Assembly: GCF_026151205.1 (NCBI RefSeq)
Contig: NC_087082.1
Location: 18,011,401-18,075,400 of the forward strand
DNA length: 64,000 bases
DNA from: Bolinopsis microptera
Taxonomy: Eukaryota; Ctenophora; Tentaculata; Lobata; Bolinopsidae
Direction: 5' to 3'
The position numbers and the translations under genes were made by a program. Shown here piece after piece: positions 54,614 through 64,000 of this stretch; the stretch's first letter is position 1; each line of letters starts with the position of its first letter. The notes below the pieces were generated by a model that saw nothing but the letters and a program-made list of their open reading frames with translations, searched no databases and had not been told where the DNA came from.

Positions 54614-54782
54614 CTGAAATGAGTTTTGGTACATTTACAAATTCTACAATTTATAACCGACGGATCATCAAATCAATTCCTTGTAAACTGATGTAAATTG
54701 GAATATGGAGGAAGGATAGAAATTCGTTCATGAATTGAAAAATGGATTGCAAAATTACTTCATTAGCGTTTAAAGAACATAC

Positions 54783-55073
54783 CATAAACGTTCAGATTGA
54801 CAGTGGTATCAGAGAAGTTGGAATCAGGTAAAGATCCGGAAGTGACTCTGCAAGTGTAAGCAGTATCTTCGTTGACGAGAGTTCCGTCTACAGCAAGAGT
54901 TGATGTCTGTGTCCCTGCAGAGTTACTTCCTTGGACAGGAGTGAACTTTTCAGCTGGAACTGGTCCTGTACTAGTTCGCCAGGTCACTGCTGCTGTTTCT
55001 GTTATGCCAGTGATGATACAAGAAATCGTTGCGTAAGAGCCTTTCTTCACTTCTGTGTTAACTGATTCAACGT
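54783..55073 (-). CDS. Tandem Ig exon 12
   Basis: Encodes the array consensus: KKGSYATISCIITGITETAA, VTWRTSTGPVPAEKFTPVQG, SNSAGTQTSTLAVDGTLVNE, DTAYTCRVTSGSLPDSNFSD, TTVNLNVYG. SCII and YTC provide the disulfide Cys pair and VTW the core Trp. Confidence 0.93.
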
Positions 55074-55250
55074 CTGAAATGAGTTTTGGTACATTTACAA
55101 ATTCTACAATTTATAACCGACAGATCATGAAATCATTTTCTTGTACTGATGTGAATTGGAATATGAAGGAAATAGGAATGATAGAAATTCGTTCATGAAT
55201 CGAAAAATAGATTGTACGATTTATACTGCATTAGCGTTTGAAGAACATAC

Positions 55251-55541
55251 CATAAAGGTTCAGATTGACAGTGGTATCAGAGAAGTTGGAATCAGGTAAA
55301 GATCCGGAAGTGACTCTGCAAGTGTAGGCAGTATCTTCGTTGACGAGAGCTCCGTCTACAGCAAGAGTTGATGTCTGTGTCCCTGCAGAGTTACTTCCTT
55401 GGACAGGAGTGAACTTTTCAGCTGGAACTGGTCCTGTACTAGTTCGCCAGGTCACTGCTGCTGTTTCTGTTATGCCAGTGATGATACAAGAAATTGTTGC
55501 GTAAGAGCCTTTCTTCACTTCTGTGTTAACTGATTCAACGT
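55251..55541 (-). CDS. Tandem Ig exon 11
   Basis: Carries DGALVNED and the NLNLYG end that marks every third exon. Confidence 0.93.
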
Positions 55542-55710
55542 CTGAAATGAGTTTTGGTACATTTACAAATTCTACAATTTATAACCGACGGATCATCAAA
55601 TCAATTCCTTGTAAACTGATGTAAATTGGAATATGGAGGAAGGATAGAAATTCGTTCATGAATTGAAAAATGGATTGCAAAATTACTTCATTAGCGTTTA
55701 AAGAACATAC

Positions 55711-56001
55711 CATAAACGTTCAGATTGACAGTGGTATCAGAGAAGTTGGAATCAGGTAAAGATCCGGAAGTGACTCTGCAAGTGTAAGCAGTATCTTCGT
55801 TGACGAGAGTTCCGTCTACAGCAAGAGTTGATGTCTGTGTCCCTGCAGAGTTACTTCCTTGGACAGGAGTGAACTTTTCAGCTGGAACTGGTCCTGTACT
55901 AGTTCGCCAGGTCACTGCTGCTGTTTCTGTTATGCCAGTGATGATACAAGAAATCGTTGCGTAAGAGCCTTTCTTCACTTCTGTTATAACTGATTCAACG
56001 T
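55711..56001 (-). CDS. Tandem Ig exon 10
   Basis: Consensus body. Its 5' end reads gaagtt->gttataac (TEV to variable) with gaaacgag at the acceptor side, a marker shared with exons 7 and 5. Confidence 0.93.
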
Positions 56002-56178
56002 CTGAAACGAGTTTTGGTACATTTACAAATTCTACAATTTATAACCGACAGATCATGAAATCATTTTCTTGTACTGATGTGAATTGGAATATGGAGGAAA
56101 TAGGAATGATAGAAATTCGTTCATGAATCGAAAAATAGATTTTACGATTTATACTGCATTAGCGTTTGAAGAACATAC

Positions 56179-56469
56179 CATAAACGTTCAGATTGACAGT
56201 GGTATCAGAGAAGTTGGAATCAGGTAAAGATCCGGAAGTGACTCTGCAAGTGTAAGCAGTATCTTCGTTGACGAGAGTTCCGTCTACAGCAAGAGTTGAT
56301 GTCTGTGTCCCTGCAGAGTTACTTCCTTGGACAGGAGTGAACTTTTCAGCTGGAACTGGTCCTGTACTAGTTCGCCAGGTCACTGCTGCTGTTTCTGTTA
56401 TGCCAGTGATGATACAAGAAATCGTTGCGTAAGAGCCTTTCTTCACTTCTGTGTTAACTGATTCAACGT
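56179..56469 (-). CDS. Tandem Ig exon 9
   Basis: Consensus peptide with no substitution relative to exon 12. Confidence 0.93.
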
Positions 56470-56646
56470 CTGAAATGAGTTTTGGTACATTTACAAATTC
56501 TACAATTTATAACCGACAGATCATGAAATCATTTTCTTGTACTGATGTGAATTGGAATATGAAGGAAATAGGAATGATAGAAATTCGTTCATGAATCGAA
56601 AAATAGATTGTACGATTTATACTGCATTAGCGTTTGAAGAACATAC

Positions 56647-56937
56647 CATAAAGGTTCAGATTGACAGTGGTATCAGAGAAGTTGGAATCAGGTAAAGATC
56701 CGGAAGTGACTCTGCAAGTGTAAGCAGTATCTTCGTTGACGAGAGTTCCGTCTACAGCAAGAGTTGATCTCTGTGTCCCTGCAGAGTTACTTCCTTGGAC
56801 AGGAATGAACTTTTCAGCTGGAACTGGTCCTGTACTAGTTCGCCAGGTCACTGCTGCTGTTTCTGTTATGCCAGTGATGATACAAGAAATTGTTGCGTAA
56901 GAGCCTTTCTTCACTTCTGTGTTAACTGATTCAACGT
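56647..56937 (-). CDS. Tandem Ig exon 8
   Basis: EKFIPVQ, GTQRSTLAV and the NLNLYG end. Exactly 1,396 bp from exon 11. Confidence 0.93.
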
Positions 56938-57106
56938 CTGAAATGAGTTTTGGTACATTTACAAATTCTACAATTTATAACCGACGGATCATCAAATCAA
57001 TTCCTTGTAAACTGATGTAAATTGGAATATGGAGGAAGGATAGAAATTCGTTCATGAATTGAAAAATGGATTGCAAAATTACTTCATTAGCGTTTAAAGA
57101 ACATAC

Positions 57107-57397
57107 CATAAACGTTCAGATTGACAGTGGTATCAGAGAAGTTGGAATCAGGTAAAGATCCGGAAGTGACTCTGCAAGTGTAAGCAGTATCTTCGTTGAC
57201 GAGAGTTCCGTCTACAGCAAGAGTTGATCTCTGTGTCCCTGCAGAGTTACTTCCTTGGACAGGAGTGAACTTTTCAGCTGGAACTGGTCCTGTACTAGTT
57301 CGCCAGGTCACTGCTGCTGTTTCTGTTATGCCAGTGATGATACAAGAAATCGTTGCGTAAGAGCCTTTCTTCACTTCTGTTATAACTGATTCAACGT
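57107..57397 (-). CDS. Tandem Ig exon 7
   Basis: GTQRSTLAV variant shared with exons 8 and 6 only. Confidence 0.93.
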
Positions 57398-57574
57398 CTG
57401 AAACGAGTTTTGGTACATTTACAAATTCTACAATTTATAACCGACAGATCATGAAATCATTTTCTTGTACTGATGTGAATTGGAATATGGAGGAAATAGG
57501 AATGATAGAAATTCGTTCATGAATCGAAAAATAGATTTTACGATTTATACTGCATTAGCGTTTGAAGAACATAC

Positions 57575-57865
57575 CATAAACGTTCAGATTGACAGTGGTA
57601 TCAGAGAAGTTGGAATCAGGTAAAGATCCGGAAGTGACTCTGCAAGTGTAAGCAGTATCTTCGTTGACGAGAGTTCCGTCTACAGCAAGAGTTGATCTCT
57701 GTGTCCCTGCAGAGTTACTTCCTTGGACAGGAGTGAACTTTTCAGCTGGAACTGGTCCTGTACTAGTTCGCCAGGTCACTGCTGCTGTTTCTGTTATGCC
57801 AGTGATGATACAAGAAATCGTTGCGTAAGAGCCTTTCTTCACTTCTGTGTTAACTGATTCAACGT
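57575..57865 (-). CDS. Tandem Ig exon 6
   Basis: GTQRSTLAV variant; otherwise consensus. Confidence 0.93.
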
Positions 57866-58042
57866 CTGAAATGAGTTTTGGTACATTTACAAATTCTACA
57901 ATTTATAACCGACAGATCATGAAATCATTTTCTTGTACTGATGTGAATTGGAATATGAAGGAAATAGGAATGATAGAAATTCGTTCATGAATCGAAAAAT
58001 AGATTGTACGATTTATACTGCATTAGCGTTTGAAGAACATAC

Positions 58043-58333
58043 CATAAAGGTTCAGATTGACAGTGGTATCAGAGAAGTTGGAATCAGGTAAAGATCCGGA
58101 AGTGACTCTGCAAGTGTAGGCAGTATCTTCGTTGACGAGAGCTCCGTCTACAGCAAGACTTGATGTCTGTGTCCCTGCAGAGTTACTTCCTTGGACAGGA
58201 GTGAACTTTTCAGCTGGAACTGGTCCTGTACTAGTTCGCCAGGTCACTGCTGCTGTTTCTGTTATGCCAGTGATGATACAAGAAATTGTTGCGTAAGAGC
58301 CTTTCTTCACTTCTGTTATAACTGATTCAACGT
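58043..58333 (-). CDS. Tandem Ig exon 5
   Basis: GTQTSSLAVDGALVNED and NLNLYG end. Exactly 1,396 bp from exon 8. Confidence 0.93.
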
Positions 58334-58502
58334 CTGAAACGAGTTTTGGTACATTTACAAATTCTACAATTTATAACCGACGGATCATCAAATCAATTCC
58401 TTGTAAACTGATGTAAATTGGAATATGGAGGAAGGATAGAAATTCGTTCATGAATTGAAAAATTGATTGCAAAATTACTTCATTAGCGTTTAAAGAACAT
58501 AC

Positions 58503-58793
58503 CATAAACGTTCAGATTGACAGTGGTATCAGAGAAGTTGGAATCAGATAAAGATCCGGAAGTGACTCTGCAAGTGTAAGCAGTATCTTCGTTGACGAGA
58601 GTTCCGTCTACAGCAAGAGTTGATGTCTGTGTCCCTGCAGAGTTACTTCCTTGGACAGGAGTGAACTTTTCAGCTGGAACTGGTCCTGTACTAGTTCGCC
58701 AGGTCACTGCTGCTGTTTCTGTTATGCCAGTGATGATACAAGAAATCGTTGCGTAAGAGCCTTTCTTCACTTCTGTGTTAACTGATTCAACGT
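58503..58793 (-). CDS. Tandem Ig exon 4
   Basis: Single change SGSLSDSN for SGSLPDSN. Confidence 0.93.
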
Positions 58794-58970
58794 CTGAAAT
58801 GAGTTTTGGTACATTTACAAATTCTACAATTTATAACCGACAGATCATGAAATCATTTTCTTGTACTGATGTGAATTGGAATATGGAGGAAATAGGAATG
58901 ATAGAAATTCGTTCATGAATCGAAAAATAGATTTTACGATTTATACTGCATTAGCGTTTGAAGAACATAC

Positions 58971-59261
58971 CATAAACGTTCAGATTGACAGTGGTATCAG
59001 AGAAGTTGGAATCAGGTAAAGATCCGGAAGTGACTCTGCAAGTGTAAGCAGTATCTTCGTTGACGAGAGTTCCGTCTACAGCAAGAGTTGATGTCTGTGT
59101 CCCTGCAGAGTTACTTCCTTGGACAGGAGTGAACTTTTCAGCTGGAACTGGTCCTGTACTAGTTCGCCAGGTCACTGCTGCTGTTTCTGTTATGCCAGTG
59201 ATGATACAAGAAATCGTTGCGTAAGAGCCTTTCTTCACTTCTGTGTTAACTGATTCAACGT
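58971..59261 (-). CDS. Tandem Ig exon 3
   Basis: Consensus peptide, identical to exons 12 and 9. Confidence 0.93.
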
Positions 59262-59438
59262 CTGAAATGAGTTTTGGTACATTTACAAATTCTACAATTT
59301 ATAACCGACAGATCATGAAATCATTTTCTTGTACTGATGTGAATTGGAATATGAAGGAAATAGGAATGATAGAAATTCGTTCATGAATCGAAAAATAGAT
59401 TGTACGATTTATACTGCATTAGCGTTTGAAGAACATAC

Positions 59439-59729
59439 CATAAACGTTCAGATTGACAGTGGTATCAGAGAAGTTGGAATCAGGTAAAGATCCGGAAGTG
59501 ACTCTGCAAGCGTAAGCAGTATCTTCGTTGACGAGAGTTCCGTCTACAGCAAGAGTTGATGTCTGTGTCCCACCAGAGTTACTTCCTTGGACAGGAGTGA
59601 ACTTTTCAGCTGGAACTGGTCCTGTACTAGTTCGCCAGGTCACTGCTGCAGTTTCTGTTATGCCAGTGATGATACACGAAATCGTTGCGTAAGAGCCTTT
59701 CTTCACTTCTGTGTTAACTGATTCAACGT
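59439..59729 (-). CDS. Tandem Ig exon 2
   Basis: SNSGGTQ and DTAYACRV. Exactly 1,396 bp from exon 5, but with the NLNVYG end. Confidence 0.92.
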
Positions 59730-59907
59730 CTGAAGTGAGTTTTGGTACATTTACAAATTCGACAAATTCTACAATTTATAACCGACGGATCATCAAATCA
59801 ATTCCTTTTAAACTGATGTAAATTGGAATATGGAGGAAGGATAGAAATTCGTTCATGTATTGAAAAATGGATTGCAAAATTACTGCATTAGCGTTTAAAG
59901 AACATAC

Positions 59908-60198
59908 CATAAACGTTCAGATTGACAGTGGTATCAGAGAAGTTGGAATCAGGTAAAGATCCGGAAGTGACTCTGCAAGTGTAAGCAGTATCTTCGTTGA
60001 CAAGAGTTCCGTCTACAGCAAGAGTTGATGTCTGTGTCCCTGCAGAGTTACTTCCTTGGACAGGAGTGAACTTTTCAGCTGGAACTGGTCCTGTACTAGT
60101 TCGCCAGGTCACTGTTGCTGTTTCTGTTATGTCAGTGATGATACACGAAATCTTTGCGTAAGAGCCTTTCTTCACTTCTGTGTTAACTGATTCAACGT
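59908..60198 (-). CDS. Tandem Ig exon 1 (5'-most of the array)
   Basis: SYAKISCIITDITETATV variants. Exon runs from CTTCAG|ACG at 60198 (DVESVNTEVKKG) to TTATG|GTATG at 59908. The acceptor-proximal intron differs from the array type, so the array ends here. Confidence 0.92.
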
Positions 60199-60581
60199 CT
60201 GAAGTGAGTTTTGGTATATTTACTAATTGTACAATTTATAACCAATGGATCATCAAAACAATTCCATTAACTGATTTGGATTAGAATATGGAGATTGTGC
60301 AACGCCATCAACCGAAGGAAAAGTAATTTAAAACTTATACCGCTAAAATCGCATTTATAGCTTTACCACGGCTTAATATAACCATAATTAGTAAATGCTA
60401 TGATAAAGACGGGTGTATTTCATGAGTCTTTTATATAGAAGATGGGGTAAAAGCATTCATTTATGAATCAATTTTTGCATCAATATCTTATGAACACAAT
60501 ATTTCAAAAAGCTTTTTTGTCAACTTTTTTAGAATGGTGGAAAATTATAAATAGAAATTAGTCTATGATATAAAATTGTAC

Positions 60582-60677
60582 CTAGACTGATGAGTTCTAT
60601 ATCTCTTCCGATGATAACTATCTCACGTACCCAGAGATAGCTATAAGAAGCATAACCCCCTTTAATAACTACTGTGT
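60582..60677 (-). CDS. Ig-repeat gene, partial upstream exon cut by gap
   Basis: TVVIKGGYASYSYLWVREIV then GRDIELISL and the donor CTAG|GTACAA at 60582. It ends in phase 1, so it splices in frame onto the first array exon. Its 5' part is lost in the N gap. Domain not recognised. Confidence 0.6.
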
Positions 60678-60777
60678 NNNNNNNNNNNNNNNNNNNNNNN
60701 NNNNNNNNNNNNNNNNNNNNNNNNNNNNNNNNNNNNNNNNNNNNNNNNNNNNNNNNNNNNNNNNNNNNNNNNNNNNN
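60678..60777. other. Assembly gap (100 N)
   Basis: Separates the 5' part of the Ig-repeat gene, and probably downstream exons of the peptidase alpha gene, from the visible sequence. Confidence 0.95.
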
Positions 60778-61049
60778 TCAGAAATATCAGGAATACCTAC
60801 ATGAATAACTGAAAGATAATCATTTATCAGAAAGGCAAGCAATAATCAACTTATAAATGGAATGAATGTCATTATCATTACTTAATACTTTAAAACATTA
60901 TTTAAAGCATATAGATGATGTGATAGATTTGTATTAACAGAATCTATAAAAAGAACAGGTAATATAACGTAGTGATGTGGTAGAATTAGTAACATCATAA
61001 TTAGTAACATCCTAATTAGTAAGCTCCAAAGTTAACCAGCTAGAATTAC

Positions 61050-61297
61050 CTTGCACCCGTTCCCAGAACAACACCCACACTGCACATTCCACCAGACTTC
61101 TGACTTGAAGCCACGTGCAATCCATTGGAAAGCTTAGTTATCTGGGTTGCTTTAGAAAAAGCAGTGTTGATGTCTTCTGGTTTGAGAGATGCTACCCCAG
61201 GAAAAGGCTGGTCTAATGGAGGATGTCCAGTGACGCCTAATCCCCGCGGGATCAGGGAACTGAGAGAGCGGTTGAATACCTTCAAACCAGCTCTCAT
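61050..61297 (-). CDS. PMPCA: Mitochondrial processing peptidase alpha subunit, exon 1
   Basis: From ATG at 61297 to GCAAG|GTAATT at 61050. MRAGLKVFNRSLSSLIPRGL is Arg/Ser-rich without acidic residues, a typical mitochondrial presequence. HPPLDQPFPGVASL, then TKLSNGLHVASSQKSGGMCS, then VGVVLGTGAR match the MPP-alpha start (PL-x-PLPG, T-LDNGLRVAS, C-VG--I-SGSR). The alpha subunit binds presequences for the MPP-beta protease in the matrix. Later exons must lie in or beyond the gap, or left of it among sequence I did not assign. UQCRC core proteins are related alternatives, but the PLxxPxPG element favours MPP-alpha. Confidence 0.8.
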
Positions 61298-63180
61298 ATC
61301 CCTTTTTGAGCTGTTCTTCTAGAATTATCTGCTGGTTTTTATAACATGGTGGCCTGGAGGGTACATATTTAATATTTTATCACAGTATTAGCTTTAAGAG
61401 TAGAAAATGTCTACAATTCTTAAGATATTTTTCACGATAAGAACAGTATACTGTATAAAGTGTTAGTCAAATAAATAGTCATAAATAAATACAAATATTT
61501 GAACATTTGATTTAACAATAGAATACCAATGGGGTCCTGTGAATAGACAAGGTATAGAGCTTCCCGTTTGGGATTCCATTATTGGATTTATCTTAAATGT
61601 TTTCTATTGCATTGGGGCACAAGAGTTATGTTTTTAAAAAAATATTCATATCGTTTTTAGTTGTGTCATTTCATTTCCAATGTTACACTTTGTAGGAACT
61701 GATATTAACCGAGTTTCTGATTCAGGATGTTACTGAAGATAGTAATGAAAATGTTTTAACACCTCAGTACTGTGTTTTACTACAGCTCAACCTGCTCAGT
61801 CTGACTATTTGGGAATTTAAACTCTTGATAGGTATAGAGCTTATGACTGATCACTGAACGATATCATAATTGAAACGGTTATTATAGTCCCTTATCATAT
61901 ATATAGAACAGGAACCTGTCTAACCCTAAAGTGGTGTCAAGACTCAAGAGACTAAAATAATTATTACCTATTTAATTCACGTATTCGACACCACTTGGAG
62001 GTCACAATTTTCGGCACTAAAAGTCTTATTTCTTGCCAAAATTTTTATTATTTCATGCTGATTTGAAGGCCATTAAGGCATTTGACCCAGTCAAAAAAGT
62101 TTAAGTTTTATATCTTTTACGGTTTTTGTGGAACATTGTGTTAAAGTTGATGCCGTGTTGTCAGTAAAATGGTACAGATATACCTATATAATATATTGTC
62201 TCGCTTAATATATAGCAAGATTATACATTAGTTTATCATATTTTATTAATATAGTGAGGTGTAGTATTGCCAGATCCTAATTCAATTTCTAAAGGAGTTT
62301 TATATTGACAGAAAACGATGTAACAGATTCGATATATTTTAATGTTGCCGTAGGGTGGCAAGTCCACATTCAACGAAGTCCGATAGTTTCACTGTACCCT
62401 AATATATAGGTCAGCTGACATGCAGTCATGACAGTCATCAGTCATGTGACTGAGACTCAAAATATCGGACAAATCTCAGGAATATAAAACTAACTTAATA
62501 GCAGTTTTGTCCTTATGGAGTATAGACATATCTGACTTTTAGCTCAATGTTGAGCCATCTAGGCTACTCAAATACCCTAAAAGCCTCAAAATGCAAAAGT
62601 CAAAGGACAAATGTTATCAGTTTATATGGAACAAAACTACCAATATTTTAATGGCTGCTAATGGACCTCTAAGTTAATTTAATAAGTCAAGTACAGACTA
62701 CAGGTTGTTCACGGTGACAAAAGAGGTATTTTAAGGAATCTCAATAACAATCGAGGAATGTTTTTTGTGATAATGGGACATGGCCTATTAATCTCATGAT
62801 CTAAATTTTGAGTTGCAGTCGTACTATCAGTTACCTGGGGATTCAAATCCTAAAACTCTTCTTGCTGAAAACCAAAGTGGACACCATTTTTATTTTCATC
62901 CCAATTAGTTTGTCGATCAGTTACTGTGTCAAATAGAGATTCACAACAATTTCAGGCTGCACTCCCTCCCCCTCTACCTCTATAGAATATTTCAAAATAT
63001 AAAAAATTTTGTGACGAATTGGGAGTATTAAATGACTACTTGTACTATATATTATATGTATAAAATGCATAGTTGTATACAGGCCATTGGATTTATTCCC
63101 CTTGGGCAAAATTTGTATTGTAATTGTTCAAGTAAAAATGTTGCTATCTGCTGCTAACTGCTGCTAACTGCTGTTGCGCG
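61298..63180. other. Intergenic, upstream of MPP-alpha; no gene recognised
   Basis: AT-rich and without convincing exons. The promoter of the peptidase gene should lie just above 61297, but no clear element was identified. Confidence 0.45.
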
Positions 63181-63208
63181 CGCGATATTTGCATAACATT
63201 TCGAAACA

Positions 63209-63474
63209 TTTCGAGAAGAAAGCGGCGCACGCTACTTCGAAAAAATTTAGACGAGTAACATCCGTCAAAACGGACATTACTTGTAGCGCGATGCGTTACT
63301 GTGCCGCGCCGCGCACTCAATAAAACTTCTCACAGCGACATGATCGGCGAAATGCGCTACTGTAGCGCCGCGCGGAGCTGCCATGAATTGGCATCGTCAA
63401 TTAAAAACGTTACTCGTGTACATTTTTTCGAAGTAGCGCTAGTAGCTATAGCGCGCGTCGCTTTCTTCTCGAAA
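63209..63474. repeat. GC-rich foldback repeat (CGCTAC family)
   Basis: Left arm 63209-63264 (tttcgagaagaaagcggcgc ... ctacttcgaaaaaat ... cgagtaac) is matched in inverse by 63406-63474 (gttactcgtg ... attttttcgaagtagcgc ... gtcgctttcttctcgaaa). The loop contains gtagcgcgatgcgttact and its near-inverse agcgc repeats. Confidence 0.7.
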
Positions 63475-63599
63475 GAAATTTATTTGAGTACCGTTTGTTA
63501 AATTTAAAACGTTTGATTTGAAATCTTTAAAACAACAATGATTTCTTTCCGGGGAGACAGAAAGGCGAAATTAAATAACTTTGTGGATATAAAGAGTTT

Positions 63600-63885
63600 T
63601 AGAGTTTTAGTTGACGATGTCAATTTTTGCAGCTCGGCAAGGCCCAACAACGTATTTTGCCAATCTAACGGTTGCGAGAAGCGTTATTGAGTGCGCGGCG
63701 CAGCCCAGTAACGCATCAAACTACAACAAGTTTAAATTTAAACTTGGAGCTACAATGTACAAGGCCAAAGGTAAATTTTAAATGTTTCTGCTTTGTAGCG
63801 CGATGCGTTACTTTTTCGTTAAATCGGAAAAATGCGCTACTGGGCTGCGATCAAGATTTGACATCGTCAATTAAGTTTTTGCCAA
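63600..63885. repeat. Related CGCTAC-family inverted repeat
   Basis: gttgacgatgtcaa (63611) and ttgacatcgtcaatta (63859) form inverted ends. Between them are cagcccagtaacgcatc and gtagcgcgatgcgttact / aatgcgctactgggctgcg. The same words occur in the neighbouring foldback and, degenerately, at 18505-18680. Confidence 0.6.
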
Positions 63886-64000
63886 TTATTTTAGTTGGAG
63901 AATATATTATATAAGAGAATATATTAAGGAAAACAAAATATATATACCAGTATCAATAAATGGACTGCCATTAAAATAAAAAAAATTTATTATATGCAAA

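Larger units (their letters stand above)
49243..60198 (-). repeat. Tandem Ig-exon array with 1,396-bp trimeric higher-order repeat
   Basis: Seventeen exon-plus-intron units. From 54323 the unit starts are spaced 460, 468, 460, 468, 468, 460, 468, 468, 460, 468, 468 and 469 bp. Two intron types alternate: a short type (ggatcatcaaatcaattcc) and a long type (agatcatgaaatcattttc plus ggaaatagga). The exons at 55251, 56647, 58043 and 59439 are spaced exactly 1,396 bp apart. Introns are as conserved as exons, so duplication or conversion is recent. Every exon is symmetric (phase 1-1). Confidence 0.95.

Overview
This is an AT-rich metazoan nuclear window: genes are split into phase-consistent GT-AG exons, introns are full of transposons, and there are three 100-base N gaps (8730-8829, 37871-37970, 60678-60777). 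The mix of non-bilaterian-like genes with Penelope-like elements, a restriction-like-endonuclease retroelement and many small MITEs suggests a marine invertebrate, perhaps a cnidarian. The species cannot be fixed from sequence alone.

Layout. 1-1881 (+): last three exons of a DPP4/FAP-type serine peptidase. 1882-9449: intergenic or intronic DNA with minisatellites, a hAT-like element and a gap. 9450-15287 (-): first four exons of phosphatidylinositol 4-kinase type 2, with an R2-superclade retrotransposon in intron 3 between two identical 403-bp direct repeats. 15474-20200: MITEs, structured short repeats and a weak ORF. 20446-23143: a 52-bp satellite of about 52 copies. 26564-27109: a transposon with GC-rich inverted repeats and a gene-like insert. 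28251-28376 (+): one exon of an SLC24 (NCKX) cation exchanger. 29.5-31.8 kb: a LINE fragment, possible orphan exons and a tRNA-derived SINE. 34060-36432 (+): an intact Penelope-like ORF with a GIY-YIG remnant at its N-terminus. 39.8-43.8 kb: a conventional Penelope-like element with a C-terminal GIY-YIG, a partial inverted copy of itself, and flanking duplicates of a host exon.

43575-60677 (-) holds the main gene. I could join 35 exons without a phase conflict: one partial exon at the gap, 17 tandem 291-bp exons that each encode one Ig-like domain, then 17 shorter exons encoding Ig-like domains split over two or three exons and a final sushi/CCP-like domain. Most of the tandem array is a higher-order repeat whose period is exactly 1,396 bp (three exons). 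A CR1/L2-like LINE lies between the third and fourth array exons counted from the 3' side. 61050-61297 (-) is the first exon of a mitochondrial processing peptidase alpha gene. The remainder is intergenic, with GC-rich foldback repeats near 63.2-63.9 kb.

The strongest candidates for something new are the Ig-exon array and its receptor-like gene, two short repeat families that look like structured RNAs, the gene-capturing transposon, and the 340-400 bp direct repeats flanking two unrelated retroelements.
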